Below, piece by piece: positions 42,002 through 51,691 of a stretch of DNA of 64,000 bases. The translations under genes were made by a program, and so were the position numbers. Every line of letters begins with the position of its first letter. The first letter of the stretch is position 1. The notes beneath the pieces were generated by a model that was not told the DNA's origin, did not search any database, and worked only from the letters and a program-made list of their open reading frames with translations. The stretch is taken from positions 124,001 to 188,000 of the forward strand of contig NZ_JACJOG010000050.1 in NCBI RefSeq assembly GCF_014695375.1, read 5' to 3'. Origin of the DNA: Coleofasciculus sp. FACHB-T130. Its GTDB lineage: Bacteria; Cyanobacteriota; Cyanobacteriia; Cyanobacteriales; FACHB-T130.

Positions 42002-42814
42002 ATGAACTGCTGCCCCGCCGCCTCAGATTTGCAACCACCTCAGCCCTACCGGGGTCAAGCCGCTGCCCCTCATTTACAAAAACTGACCGTGTTTTGCGAC
42101 TTTGACGGCCCACTTGTGGACGTTTCCCACCGCTATTACAGTACCTATCAGCTAGGACTCGCTGATACTCAGGAGATATATCAGGAGCAAGGAGAAATCC
42201 TGCATCTTCAGGTATTGACTAAAGAGCAGTTCTGGCAAATGAAGCAAGATCGTGTCCCAGATGTGGAAATTGCAATGCGATCGGGCTTACAGGGTGAGCA
42301 AATTAATGTATTTTTGCAGCGTGTCGTCAGCATCGTCAATCAACCAGCGCTGTTACAGAAAGACAAAATGCAGCCAGGAGTGAACTGGGCGCTTGCATTG
42401 CTACATTCTCAGGGCATCAAGCTGGTGTTAGTGACATTACGATGTCAATCCCAAGCTCTGCAAATCTTGCAGAATCACGGTTTGGCTCGTTTGTTTAGTG
42501 GCATTTACGGGACTCAAGACAGCCATGCCGCCTATCAAAACTACGCTGAAGTGAAAACGCAACTTCTCACCACAGCGATCGCAGAACATTGTTCGCCTTG
42601 GCAAACTGCCGATGATTGTTGGATGGTCGGGGATACGGAAGCAGACATTTTAGCAGGACAAGCGCTTTCGATTCCCACCATCGCGCTGACTTGTGGCATT
42701 CGTAGCCCCCAAAGGTTGCGACAGTTCCAACCAACCCGCATTCATAGCGATTTACTTTCTGTTGCTCATTACCTGCTGGGAGTGAGTCATCACTCATTGG
42801 TCAATCGTCAATAG
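42002..42814 (+). CDS. HAD-superfamily phosphatase
   Basis: 270 residues. Motif I is VFCDFDGPLVDVSHRYY (D-x-D nucleophile), motif II LVLVTLRCQS, and motif IV WMVGDTEADILAGQAL. It resembles phosphoglycolate-phosphatase-like enzymes. The substrate is not predictable. It is convergent with mreD and separated from it by a hairpin at 42823-42846. Confidence 0.85.
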   Translation: MNCCPAASDLQPPQPYRGQAAAPHLQKLTVFCDFDGPLVDVSHRYYSTYQLGLADTQEIYQEQGEILHLQVLTKEQFWQMKQDRVPDVEIAMRSGLQGEQINVFLQRVVSIVNQPALLQKDKMQPGVNWALALLHSQGIKLVLVTLRCQSQALQILQNHGLARLFSGIYGTQDSHAAYQNYAEVKTQLLTTAIAEHCSPWQTADDCWMVGDTEADILAGQALSIPTIALTCGIRSPQRLRQFQPTRIHSDLLSVAHYLLGVSHHSLVNRQ

Positions 42815-42822
42815 TCCTCATT

Positions 42823-42846
42823 CAATACTCAGAAGACTGAGTATTG
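42823..42846. terminator. Bidirectional terminator-like hairpin between HAD gene and mreD
   Basis: CAATACTCAG, AAGA, CTGAGTATTG is a perfect 10-bp hairpin. An outer pair, CAATCGTCAATA (from 42802) with TATTGACGATTG (to 42853), can extend it. It lies between convergent genes. Confidence 0.6.
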
Positions 42847-42861
42847 ACGATTGGCTAGAAA

Positions 42862-43413
42862 CTACTTAGAAGACTGCCCTAACAGGTTCATCTGCTGCCA
42901 CCAGCGATTTAGAGGATAGTAAACAACGGGTGCCCAAAGGCTGCTCAGGATGGCACTGGAGAGGGCAATGCGCTGGTGATATGTCCAAATTGCTCCCAGA
43001 TCGCGATCGCCCTGGAGCGTGAACTGAAGGGCACTCACCGTCTCCCCCACAACCGCCATCCCAAAAACAATTAACGCCACCGAAATAAAATCTTCCTCAA
43101 TATACCGCTGCTTTTGAATCCGAGCGGTCAAAATTCCTACCAATGCTAAGCTCAGGGTATGACTGGGATCGGGGGATGTCATCCCATCTTGGATCAGTCC
43201 CAACACTAACCCAGCGATCGCACCCTGCAAAACGGTTCGCTTCAAACTCCAAGCAACCACCCAAATTAACAACCAGTTGGGGCCAATTCCCAACAATTCC
43301 ATTCCCGGTAGGCGCAGTGGCAAGACCAATAAGCACAACAGGACAGAACCAATGGTTACTGCCCAGTTAACCATTTGACGAGGCCAAGGTGACAAGTCAG
43401 ATACATTGATCAT
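42862..43413 (-). CDS. mreD: Rod shape-determining protein MreD
   Basis: 183 residues, an integral membrane protein with about five hydrophobic helices (for example WLLIWVVAWSLKRTVLQGAI AGLVLGLIQDG). MreD links MreC and the elongation peptidoglycan machinery to MreB filaments. It is the third gene of mreB-mreC-mreD on the minus strand. Confidence 0.9.
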   Translation of the reverse strand: MINVSDLSPWPRQMVNWAVTIGSVLLCLLVLPLRLPGMELLGIGPNWLLIWVVAWSLKRTVLQGAIAGLVLGLIQDGMTSPDPSHTLSLALVGILTARIQKQRYIEEDFISVALIVFGMAVVGETVSALQFTLQGDRDLGAIWTYHQRIALSSAILSSLWAPVVYYPLNRWWQQMNLLGQSSK

Positions 43414-43434
43414 GGGTCATGGGTCATGGGTCAT
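43411..43434. repeat. Heptameric tandem repeat (STRR-like)
   Basis: Three and a half copies of CATGGGT directly before the mreD start codon, followed by TGATTAGTCCTTAGTCC-type sequence. These short tandem repeats are typical between cyanobacterial genes. Confidence 0.7.
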
Positions 43435-43524
43435 CCGTGATTAGTCCTTAGTCCATCGTCTGTGGTTAATGACTAATCACTATTTACTATTGCTATGTCC
43501 TAATGACAGCTAACCGCTCATTCC

Positions 43525-44259
43525 TCATTTCGGGTACACAACCACCCATTCCAAGGAACTCATCGGTGCTGTCAACTCAATCACAGCTTCAGGAGCTGGA
43601 GTTTTGTCCAAATTTACAGATTCTATTCGCCCTATCGGCAACCCTGACGGAAAAAGTTTACTGACAGATGATGTTGCCACGACATCGCCCCGACGGACAT
43701 CAGGAACTTTATCAAAAAACTGCATCACTGCTCGGTTAGAACCTTGTCCTCGAAGATAGCCCATATAACGGCTGCGGCTAATCGCAACCCCTACCCGGCT
43801 GCTGGGATCGCTGACCAGTAAGACCCGGCTGCTATGGGGAGTCACGTTGGTTACGCGACCGACCAAGCCACCCGTACCCATCACGATGAAATCTGCTTTG
43901 ATACCGTCTTGACTTCCTCGACCGAGGGTTATCTGTTGCCACCAATGATCGGCGCTACGTCCCACAATCGGAGCGACTATCCCTGGCTGTTTTTTCTGTT
44001 TAACATAACCCAACAGCTCTTGTAACTTCTGATTTTGGCTTTCGAGTTCAACTAACCGCTCCTGTAATTCCAGAACGCGGGCATTCTCGATGCGCTCTTG
44101 TGACGTGGGTTCCCCTTGAAAAGGACGGGTGAGCAACTGGTAAGTCTCATAAAGAGCAGCTCCCTGAGTCTCCCGGATCGCCCAGGCACTTCCAATCGTT
44201 AGCCCAGCCAATATAACTTGTATTCCGTGCCGAACCCACCAGCGACGCAGTGTAAACAT
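43525..44259 (-). CDS. mreC: Rod shape-determining protein MreC
   Basis: 244 residues: an N-terminal membrane helix (IQVILAGLTIGSAWAI), a coiled coil (ENARVLELQERLVELESQNQ KLQELLGYV), then the beta-domain GRSADHWWQQITLGRGSQDG ... GTGGLVGRVTNVTPHSSRVL LVSDPSSRVG. Periplasmic scaffold of the elongasome. Complete and typical. Confidence 0.94.
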   Translation of the reverse strand: MFTLRRWWVRHGIQVILAGLTIGSAWAIRETQGAALYETYQLLTRPFQGEPTSQERIENARVLELQERLVELESQNQKLQELLGYVKQKKQPGIVAPIVGRSADHWWQQITLGRGSQDGIKADFIVMGTGGLVGRVTNVTPHSSRVLLVSDPSSRVGVAISRSRYMGYLRGQGSNRAVMQFFDKVPDVRRGDVVATSSVSKLFPSGLPIGRIESVNLDKTPAPEAVIELTAPMSSLEWVVVYPK

Positions 44260-44350
44260 TTAGGTATCAGCGATTCGTCTTGAGTCCTTTAGTTTTTAGT
44301 CCTTGTCCCTAGTCCCTAGCCTTAGCCTTTAGTTCATCGTCTACTGCCGA

Positions 44351-44385
44351 TGACTAATGACTAATGACTAACGACTAATGACTGC
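44351..44385. repeat. Heptameric tandem repeat (STRR-like) between mreC and mreB
   Basis: TGACTAA repeated about five times with small changes (TGACTAATGACTAATGACTA...). A similar TGACTAC run lies at 40441-40463 before ribD. Confidence 0.7.
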
Positions 44386-45428
44386 TACATCTGGCGCGAT
44401 CGCCCGCTGAACACCCGCTCTAGCTGTTTGAAATTCTCCAACACCCGCCCGGTTCCTAGCACCACGCACGAGAGCGGATCTGCCGCTACGTGGGTGACAA
44501 TGCCAGTTTCGTGGCTGATGAGCGTGTCCAGCCCCTTTAACAAAGCACCGCCGCCAGCCAGCATGATGCCCCGGTCGATAATATCGGCTGCGAGTTCGGG
44601 AGGCGTGCGCTCTAAGGTTCGCTTCACCGCATCCACAATTACTGAAAGCGGTTCAGACATACTTTCCCGAATTTCCGGTCCCTTGATGGTGACAGTGCGC
44701 GGCAAGCCAGAGAGCAGGTGCAAGCCCCGCACTTCCATGATGGCTTCTTCATCAAAACTGGTGGGGTAGGCAGAACCAATCTGAATCTTGATTTCTTCAG
44801 AGGTGCGTTCCCCAATCACCAAGTTATGGACTTTTTTCATGTACTGCATGATGGCTTCTGAAAGCTCATCCCCAGCCACGCGAACCGATTCACTTAAAAC
44901 CGTTCCTTGTAAAGAAAGCACGGCAACTTCTGTGGTGCCGCCACCAATATCAATGATCATGTTGCCCGTAGGCTCAGCCACTGGTAGTCCAGCGCCAATG
45001 GCAGCAGCGACCGGCTCATCTATCAAGTACACATCCCTGGCACCTGCCTGAGATGCTGCTTCCATAACGGCTCGTCGTTCTACGCCAGTGACACCCGAAG
45101 GAATGCCAATGACAACACGAGGTGAAACTAAGGCTCTTCCCTCATGTACTCGCTGAATAAAATGCTTAAGCATTAGCTCAGCGACATCGAAATCTGCAAT
45201 GACACCATCGCGCAGGGGGCGCAGGGCCACCACATTGCCGGGAGTTCTTCCCAACATTTTTTTTGCATCTTCGCCCACGGCTAGCGGGGTTTTTGTGTCC
45301 ATATCCATAGCAACCACAGAGGGTTCTTGGAGAACAATGCCTTTGCCGGACACATAAACCAGGGTGTTAGCAGTGCCCAGGTCGATACCCATGTCCCGGG
45401 ATAAGGAAAAGCGACTGAAAAGACCCAC
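44385..45428 (-). CDS. mreB: Rod shape-determining actin homologue MreB
   Basis: 347 residues with the actin-fold nucleotide motifs GIDLGTANTLVYV (phosphate 1), IDIGGGTTEVAV (phosphate 2) and GIMLAGGGALLKGLD (adenosine). It polymerises under the inner membrane and guides cell-wall elongation. First gene of the mre cluster, divergent from ssb with a 261-bp promoter region between them. Confidence 0.97.
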   Translation of the reverse strand: MGLFSRFSLSRDMGIDLGTANTLVYVSGKGIVLQEPSVVAMDMDTKTPLAVGEDAKKMLGRTPGNVVALRPLRDGVIADFDVAELMLKHFIQRVHEGRALVSPRVVIGIPSGVTGVERRAVMEAASQAGARDVYLIDEPVAAAIGAGLPVAEPTGNMIIDIGGGTTEVAVLSLQGTVLSESVRVAGDELSEAIMQYMKKVHNLVIGERTSEEIKIQIGSAYPTSFDEEAIMEVRGLHLLSGLPRTVTIKGPEIRESMSEPLSVIVDAVKRTLERTPPELAADIIDRGIMLAGGGALLKGLDTLISHETGIVTHVAADPLSCVVLGTGRVLENFKQLERVFSGRSRQM

Positions 45429-45689
45429 TCGTTTCTACGCCCCCAAAATGAAATGCTGTTGTGTGAGATGGAATTCTAACGGAAATGGAACCGAGGTGGA
45501 TTCTATTACGTTTTCTATCCAGAGTCTAGTCAGGTAGACGAATTTATCCAGTGAAAACGCCTCAAGGCCATTTCCAAGCATCATTCTGGTAGTTGAAGAG
45601 CAAATCAGGATAAAGTTGACTTGAGCCTACTATCTAAATTCGTTAAAGTATATTCACTGTAGTTCAGTACATTTGTACTAATCAATTTT

Positions 45690-46052
45690 ATGAGCCTGAA
45701 TGTTGTGAACTTGGTAGGTCGTGTGGGTACAGAGCCTGATGTCAAGTATTTCGAGTCAGGTAAGATTAAGTGCAATCTGACGCTGGCAGTAGATCGTCGA
45801 ACTCGCAATAGCGACCAGCCTGACTGGTTTAACCTGGAACTGTGGGGGAAAACAGCGGAAGTCGCTGCGAACTACGTGAGAAAGGGTAGTTTGATAGGGG
45901 TACAAGGCTCCTTGAAAATAGAGACTTGGAGCGATAATAAGGCATCTAACCGATCTAAACCTGTTATTAAGGTGGATCGCCTAGATTTACTCGGTTCTAA
46001 ACAGGATACAGACCCCAGTGCGGTGAATGGCTATAACGACACCGAATTTTAA
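45690..46052 (+). CDS. ssb: Single-stranded DNA-binding protein
   Basis: 120 residues, the short cyanobacterial SSB. The OB-fold pattern is MSLNVVNLVGRVGTEPDVKY, CNLTLAVDRR, DWFNLELWGKTAEVAANYV and KGSLIGVQGSLKIETW. The C-terminus ends NGYNDTEF, lacking the full acidic DDDIPF tip. It acts in replication and repair. Confidence 0.93.
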   Translation: MSLNVVNLVGRVGTEPDVKYFESGKIKCNLTLAVDRRTRNSDQPDWFNLELWGKTAEVAANYVRKGSLIGVQGSLKIETWSDNKASNRSKPVIKVDRLDLLGSKQDTDPSAVNGYNDTEF

Positions 46053-46165
46053 TTCGTTGCTAGTTGTTAGCTGTTAACGACAAGCCATCAGTCCCCAGAA
46101 AACTGATGGCTAATGATTGTATTTGGGCGGGAAAGACGAAGAATCCCCAAATCTTTAACGACAGT

Positions 46166-46783
46166 CTACCTCTTGGTGATTTGCACCGAGCCGCTGCTAG
46201 ACGAGTTCAGATCGCCAAAGCCAGGGATATTCGTAATCAGGTTTTTGCCGTCCATCGTGACGCTACCCGATACGTCCGCAGTCCGATAAGAGCCAACATA
46301 GCGAGAGTGCGACATACCGCCCATCCACTGATAGTGAGAACTGCTGTGACCCCGGAATGTCTCGCCTGTTCCCGTCCAATTTAGCGCTACGTCAACCGTT
46401 TTGGCAGTCGTTGAGTCGGGATTCTCTGACGAATATTCGTCAACTTTGAAGGTACTTTTCAAACTAGCTGAGCTGAGCTGGTTATTGGCGGTGAAGGTGA
46501 CATTTGGAGCGTAACCGTAACCATAGGAATACTTGCCGGTACACCAATTCGAGTTCCAATAAGAGACGTTGGCTCCCTTCTCCGAAGTCGGTGCTCCTGG
46601 TGCGCTACGGCTGACGTTATCGGCAGCCCAAACACTGACACCGCTTGAGCTACAGTCGTCAGATTGGTAAAAAGAGGCGGAAGCGTTTTGCCCTTTGACC
46701 TGGAATTTCTCTGTAGTGGCAGCCATTGCTGGAAGGCTAAAGCTCAAAATAGTTAATAAAGCGCCAGAAATTGCCCGTTTCAT
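46166..46783 (-). CDS. Secreted Ser/Asn-rich hypothetical protein
   Basis: 205 residues. The signal peptide is MKRAISGALLTILSFSLPAMAA with AMA cleavage site. The mature part is beta-rich and rich in Ser, Tyr, Asn and Trp (NSNWCTGKYSYGYGYAP), with two cysteine pairs possible. I recognise no family. It stands alone between ssb and the disrupted TVP38-family gene. Confidence 0.7.
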   Translation of the reverse strand: MKRAISGALLTILSFSLPAMAATTEKFQVKGQNASASFYQSDDCSSSGVSVWAADNVSRSAPGAPTSEKGANVSYWNSNWCTGKYSYGYGYAPNVTFTANNQLSSASLKSTFKVDEYSSENPDSTTAKTVDVALNWTGTGETFRGHSSSHYQWMGGMSHSRYVGSYRTADVSGSVTMDGKNLITNIPGFGDLNSSSSGSVQITKR

Positions 46784-47353
46784 CGGTTTGTCTCTTTCCT
46801 ATTGCTATTTACGTAATCTTGCTAACTCTTCAGAACTGATTGGAGCTAATTAGGTTCCCAGCTAAGCAATTTTCCCAAGTTGTGCAAGAAGTTATCAGTT
46901 GATCTCATAACGGAATCAGTTGCCGTGCAGCGTCCGGCAGCAGTGGCGCTGCGATCGCTTCGTTCTTGGCATCAGCGGACTGCGAGTATCCGGCACAGCC
47001 GGTGAAAACAAAAATTAAGGGAAATAAAACCAAAAATTGGTTGAATTTATTCGTCAGTTAATGGGTTTCGTCTTTTTACGAGCCAAAATAGGCAATACAC
47101 ACAGGAGAGTTAAAAAACTGAGCGCTAGTAGCAAGGGCAAGCGATCGCCTCCCTGCAAAGCTTGCTCACCCGTAACTCCCACCCAAGCGTAAGCCAGCGT
47201 CCCTGGAATAATGCCGATAAACGTGCCAACTGAATAAGGCACCCAGCTGATAGGCGTGAGTCCCAACAAGAAATTAACCACCGTGAAGGGGGAGATTGGT
47301 GCAAAGCGGATCGCCAGCACAAAAGCCAGAGGCTGACGGGTCACGGCTTGATT

Positions 47354-48298
47354 AGACCTCCTGCATGAATCAGGAGGCATGTGCCAGTTCGTAGTTCAGC
47401 AAGCCAGCAATTAGGTTTAAGCGCAAACCAAATCTCTGCCTGCGATTGCGATAACGTCCTGAAAAAATGCGAAAAATCTTGAAGCGGCGAATCACATGCT
47501 CGACTCGTACTCGCAATCGCGCTAGCGCCCGATTATGCTGCTTTTGTTCAACAGGTAACGGTTGCTTACGGCGCTTCTTAGTTGGTATGCAAGCTCCCAC
47601 ATGACGCGCAAGCAAATCCTTGATAACCTCGGTCAGCTAAACATAATTGGGACGATACGAACGGCAAACGGCTACGCTTGAGCAATTTGAAGTCATGTGT
47701 TTTGCCAGTATCTACTGCTGTACAAATCACTTGCCCACTATCAAACTCCACTAACACTTGAGCTTTCAGTGTATGGCACTATTGAAGAGCCACTGTAGTA
47801 GCGTTTCTGGTTTTTTTTGGACGTTCAATCTCAATTTCTCCCACATCAACAACCAGCACTTTCCACTCCCAAGCAGGCTGATATAGTTGACGTTGACTGG
47901 GCAGACGGAACTTGCCGCACTTGATCAACAAGTCTTCAACGCCTGCGAACAATTCGCCCTACGGTCGTCTCGTGCAATCCCCAACTCACTCCCATGTGAA
48001 ATTGACTGCGATACTCTCTCCAATATTCCAATGCCACTCTTCTATTGGTCTTCAACGCTGAGCTTGGGTTGTCCCCCTCGTCGTCCTTGGCGCTCCAGAT
48101 GCGGGCGTAATACTTCAACTATTTCAGCAAAGGTTTCACGACTAACGCCGCATAAGCGCTTGAACTCACCTTCTGAAAGCGATTGTAGCTCCGTATACGG
48201 CATACCAACTCCCCAGTGTCTTGATGCTGATCTACTCCCTTATTGTGCAATCTCGATTATGAACTGGCACACTACTTGACCATTCATGCAGGAGGTCT
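47354..48298 (-). mobile_element. IS5-family insertion sequence, 945 bp, decayed
   Basis: Perfect 16-bp terminal inverted repeats: AGACCTCCTGCATGAA at 47354-47369 and its complement at 48283-48298. The target duplication is ATT (47351-47353 and 48299-48301). The size, ends and 3-bp A-N-T duplication fit IS5-family elements of the ISL2 type. The element interrupts the TVP38-family gene. Its transposase is broken, but the ends are intact, so it could still be moved in trans. Confidence 0.88.
47370..48203 (-). pseudogene. Broken IS5-family transposase
   Basis: It starts MPYTELQSLSEGEFKRLCGV SRETFAEIVEVLRPHL and reaches VEDQ before a stop. It continues in another frame as LEYWREYRSQFHMGVSWGLH ETTVGRIVRR, then VVDVGEIEIERP, then the C-terminal NRALARLRVRVEHVIRRFKI FRIFSGRYRN. 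Several frame changes and stops separate these pieces, so no active enzyme is made. Confidence 0.85.
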
Positions 48299-48806
48299 AT
48301 TGAACCGCATCAACGCTTGATGTTGACCAAATCGGCGTTCCGCCCAGTCGCGCAGCAGGTAGCGAGACGCCAAAAATGCGCCAATTGCCCCCAGCGTTGC
48401 GCCGATGACCGACCAAAGGCTTCCCCAGACGAAACCGAAAACCGCACCAGCCGCAACAGGAAACATAATTCCAGGGATGCCGATGGCGCTAGACAGGGCA
48501 AAAACCAGGATAAACAGGCAGACTGCCCAGCTACCGAATCTTTCCAACTGACTAACCAGGAAAGATTTATCCAACAAAAGTTTCAATGGGCTAAAGATAC
48601 AGAGCATGATGCCGATCGAGAGTGCGATCGCTAGCCACAAGGGGGGACTTTTGAGCGTTCTGACCCACTGGCTGTAACGTTTCGGCATCGGGGAAGCACT
48701 TTGGTTGATCTTATTTCTCATCCGATAGAATCCAGGCAAAATTTTATTTTCCGAACAAACTTTGCCTTGACTGAGAAGAGGCAGAATCCTCCTTTTTTTG
48801 CTAGTT

Positions 48807-49808
48807 TCAAATCAGGGCACCCCCACAGCTAGAACCACATCCAGCCGTGCAACCATAGCAGTAAGATGCAGTTTGTATTTCTTCAATAATGTCTAAGCTG
48901 CCAGCTTCCAAAATCTTGGCAACTGTCAGCTTTTCACCATTGCGGGTTTTCGCAGGTAAATTTTCCATCTGGTTAAAGTCGCAATCATAGACATTTCCCA
49001 GATAGTCAATTGAAAGTTCATCCCGACACATTAAATGTTCAAGGGTGCTGCCATTGAAATTTGACTCTAGGAAGTGTAAATAAGGCTTGATTAATTTTCT
49101 GTGTTCTAAATGAAACTTGGTTCGCCCAATTGGTAAATTTGTAATCGTGAACAAGCTGTTAAAAACAATGTCGAAATGCTCTTTTAGATAAGCCTTGTAA
49201 TCTTGTTCCAGATTTACCTGATTGGGGGTTAAAGAAAAATTTTCTGTAGCTGGAACTGGAGGGTTGTATACCAGATCGAGGATTAAGTTAGGGTCAAGAC
49301 CATACCCTTGCTGGTTCAAACATTGCAGTGCCTGAATTGAGTCGTTATAGACCCCAGAACCGCGCATTTTATCAACATTGTCTTCCAAATAGCATGGCAA
49401 GGAAGCAACAATTCTCGTTTGGTGTTTGGCACAGTATTCTGGAAGAGTCTCAAACCCTTTTTCAAAATAGATGGTGAGGTTAGACCGCACAATTACTTGT
49501 TTAGCTGCATCCCGTGCCGCCTCTACCAGGGGTTTAAAACCATAGTTCATTTCCGGGGCACCCCCTGTCAAGTCAACAATCTTGATTTGGGGAAATCTAT
49601 AGATTAGTTCAATCAGCTGATTACAAACTTCTGGGGTCAGTTCTTCAGTTCGTTTTGGCCCTGCTTCTACATGGCAGTGAGTACAGGCAAGGTTGCAGCG
49701 CTTCCCCAAATTGATTTGTAAAACGCTAATTTTACTTTTAGTTAAAGGGACACCAATTTTTTCTTTAAAAGGTGTTACGTTTGAACGAGTTGATTCGAGA
49801 TTAATCAT
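48807..49808 (-). CDS. arsS: Radical SAM protein ArsS (arsenosugar biosynthesis)
   Basis: 333 residues. The radical SAM cluster is GKRCNLACTHCHVEAGP (CxxxCxxC), followed by GGAPEMN. The C-terminal half carries further cysteines ending YCYGCTAGCGSSCGGALI, probably for auxiliary clusters. ArsS is proposed to attach the adenosyl group to dimethylarsenic on the way to arsenosugars, after methylation by ArsM. It lies about 0.75 kb from the rest of the arsenic genes, on the same strand. Confidence 0.9.
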   Translation of the reverse strand: MINLESTRSNVTPFKEKIGVPLTKSKISVLQINLGKRCNLACTHCHVEAGPKRTEELTPEVCNQLIELIYRFPQIKIVDLTGGAPEMNYGFKPLVEAARDAAKQVIVRSNLTIYFEKGFETLPEYCAKHQTRIVASLPCYLEDNVDKMRGSGVYNDSIQALQCLNQQGYGLDPNLILDLVYNPPVPATENFSLTPNQVNLEQDYKAYLKEHFDIVFNSLFTITNLPIGRTKFHLEHRKLIKPYLHFLESNFNGSTLEHLMCRDELSIDYLGNVYDCDFNQMENLPAKTRNGEKLTVAKILEAGSLDIIEEIQTASYCYGCTAGCGSSCGGALI

Positions 49809-49850
49809 GAGATAGCCCTAAACAGGGAAAGATGGTTATCGAAGAGCGCG

Positions 49851-50057
49851 TTGGTAATAACAATGTCAACACTGTCATCTGCCAAAATTCCCTGCCTAAA
49901 CAGTTGTTTGCCTCATTTTGTAAAACACAAAGAAGGCATAAATGGCACGCGAAAAATTAGGTGCCGTAACGGTGGCAGACAATTTATGGAGAACCTATCT
50001 AATAAATTAGTACGCGGACAACTCAATGTTGGATTGAGCAAGCCTAATTGCCGCTAA
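49851..50057 (+). pseudogene. Probable remnant of an IS1-type transposase N-terminus
   Basis: The frame reads LSSAKIPCLNSCLPHFVKHK EGINGTRKIRCRNGGRQFME NLSNKLV. The order of C..C, VK, GTRKIRC and GRQF resembles the zinc-finger start of IS1-type transposases, in which the second cysteine pair should read CxxC (here CRNGG). No further transposase follows. Confidence 0.4.
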
Positions 50058-50565
50058 TCTCCTAAAAGGAAGTGACAAAAACACTGTTTTATGTTAATAA
50101 ATTTTTAAGTACAACTTTAAGCACTGCTGCTGTCGCAGTAGATGCTAGCATAAGTGCCAGGATTTTTTTGTTCTGATTTTTTCTGAAATACAGCGATACT
50201 CTGATAACTCATCGTCCTATCCTAATCATTGGCTGTAGCTCAGTACATTGACCCTCGGCAAGATGCGTCGGCTGTTGCCGAACTTGCCCAAAAGATAGAG
50301 GGATGTAACCTGCATACTCTCGTGTGACTAAAATTACAGGGGTCAGGGATTAAGCTTAGATATTATTAAATCTTGGCAAGCTGAGTATCAGTTGAGAACA
50401 ATCTTAGAAGTGGTATATAGCGGTTCTGACGCTTAGTGCAATGTACACACTCGTAACCCACCCCCAACGCCTCGACCTCCACGGGAGGGGAATATTGAAC
50501 CCAGCCCCGGTCACGGGGCTGGGCTGGGGTCTTTCAAGGGTAGGTTTTTAAAAAGCGAGGTGTCG
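50058..50565. other. Gap without a gene; hairpin downstream of arsH
   Basis: No gene seen. A perfect 10-bp hairpin CCCAGCCCCG, GTCA, CGGGGCTGGG (50500-50523) lies 43 bases beyond the arsH stop and may end the arsenic transcript. The AATATTGAACCC segment next to it also occurs at about 60128, so it is part of a dispersed repeat. Confidence 0.45.
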
Positions 50566-51192
50566 TTATAACCTCAGCTGAGTCGCTGCTTTTTCCTTGC
50601 GTTCGCTGTAGCGATCCGTCAGGTAGTCTACTTTATCTCGCAGTAGTAGCGTAAATTTGTAAAGTTCTTCCATTACGTCGATAACCCGATCGCGATAAGC
50701 GGAATCCTTCATCGTTCCGTCTTCGTTAAACTCGTTGTACGCTTTAGCAACGGAAGACTGATTGGGGATGGTAAACATCCGCATCCAGCGTCCCAAGATT
50801 CGCATAGTATTGACGGCATTAAACGACTGAGAACCACCGCTGACCTGCATGACTGCCAAAGTTCTACCTTGAGTCGGTCTTACTGCCCCTAAAGTTAGAG
50901 GAATCCAGTCGATTTGGTTTTTCAGAATGCCAGTAATATTCCCATGCATCTCTGGGCTAGACCAAACTTGTCCCTCAGACCACAAGCTTAAATTCCGCAA
51001 TTCTTGAACCTTCGGATGGTCAGCCTCTACGCTACCGTGAATCGGCAATTCACGCGGGTCAAAGAATTTGGTTTCTGCACCAAAACCTTCGATGATTCTG
51101 GCGGCTTCTTCTGCTAATAAACGGCTGTAAGAACGCTCTCTTAAAGAGCCATACAAGAATAAAATTCTGGGTGGATGCTCGAAAGTTGTCAT
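50566..51192 (-). CDS. arsH: Arsenical resistance flavoprotein ArsH
   Basis: 208 residues. The NADPH-dependent FMN reductase fold is seen in [40 protein letters not shown] and [19 protein letters not shown]. ArsH oxidises trivalent organoarsenicals and reduces quinones or metals. It follows arsC in the arsenic operon, on the minus strand. Confidence 0.93.
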   Translation of the reverse strand: MTTFEHPPRILFLYGSLRERSYSRLLAEEAARIIEGFGAETKFFDPRELPIHGSVEADHPKVQELRNLSLWSEGQVWSSPEMHGNITGILKNQIDWIPLTLGAVRPTQGRTLAVMQVSGGSQSFNAVNTMRILGRWMRMFTIPNQSSVAKAYNEFNEDGTMKDSAYRDRVIDVMEELYKFTLLLRDKVDYLTDRYSERKEKAATQLRL

Positions 51193-51264
51193 GAGAAGGA
51201 TAACTTTTGCTCAAGAACCTGCTGAATTGGTTGCTCTATCGGTGTTTGGTTTGTCATTGAAACC

Positions 51265-51678
51265 TTATCCAACAGGTGTCGCTTCTTCCTTTAGCGATTC
51301 GATGAGTTTAGTCACCCGTTCTTTTATCTGATCGCGCACTCTGGGGAAAATTTCAGGCTGTTCAGCCGGATCGTCAAGCTGCCAATCCTCAAATACTTCC
51401 CGACGTACCCAATCTGTCGGCAGATTAACTCCACAACCGCACAGGGAAATTACCACATCAAAGTCTTCAGCCTTGAAGTCGCTAAGGGGTTTCGAGTGTT
51501 GATTGGTAATGTCAATGCCGATTTCTTTCATGGTAGCGATCGCTTCCGGTCTAACCTGAGAAGCTTCTAATCCAGAGCTAATCACTTCAATTTCTCCCTT
51601 ACCCAGTGTTTTTGCAAAGCCTTCTGCCATTTGGGAACGGGCAGAATTTTTCTTGCAAACAAACATCACTCGTTTCAT
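51265..51678 (-). CDS. arsC: Arsenate reductase ArsC (low-molecular-weight phosphatase type)
   Basis: 137 residues. The catalytic P-loop VCKKNSARS has C8-X5-R14, followed by SGLEASQVRPEAIATMKEIG ID and SLCGCGVNLP with the resolving cysteines. It reduces arsenate to arsenite; cyanobacterial members may use glutathione/glutaredoxin. It lies 13 bases after the MIP channel gene. Confidence 0.92.
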   Translation of the reverse strand: MKRVMFVCKKNSARSQMAEGFAKTLGKGEIEVISSGLEASQVRPEAIATMKEIGIDITNQHSKPLSDFKAEDFDVVISLCGCGVNLPTDWVRREVFEDWQLDDPAEQPEIFPRVRDQIKERVTKLIESLKEEATPVG

Positions 51679-51691
51679 CAGGTTTTCTCCC

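Larger units (their letters stand above)
47054..48739 (-). pseudogene. TVP38/TMEM64 (DedA-like) membrane protein gene interrupted by an IS5-family element
   Basis: The N-terminal part (48739-48299) has membrane helices and the VTT-domain phrase SSAIGIPGIMFPVAAGAVFG FVWGSLW, up to HQALMRFN. The C-terminal part (47353-47054) continues QAVTRQPLAFVLAIRFAPIS PFTVVNFLLG. Removing the insertion and one copy of its 3-bp duplication restores one open frame of about 240 codons. The protein would be a TVP38-family membrane transporter or scramblase; as it stands it is probably non-functional. Confidence 0.88.

Noticed and set aside
43411-44385. Possible CRISPR from short repeats near mreD and mreC
   Set aside because: Units are 7 bp, contiguous and without spacers; these are STRR-type repeats.
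47936-48118. Separate 60-residue protein
   Set aside because: It is one of the frame pieces of the broken IS5 transposase.
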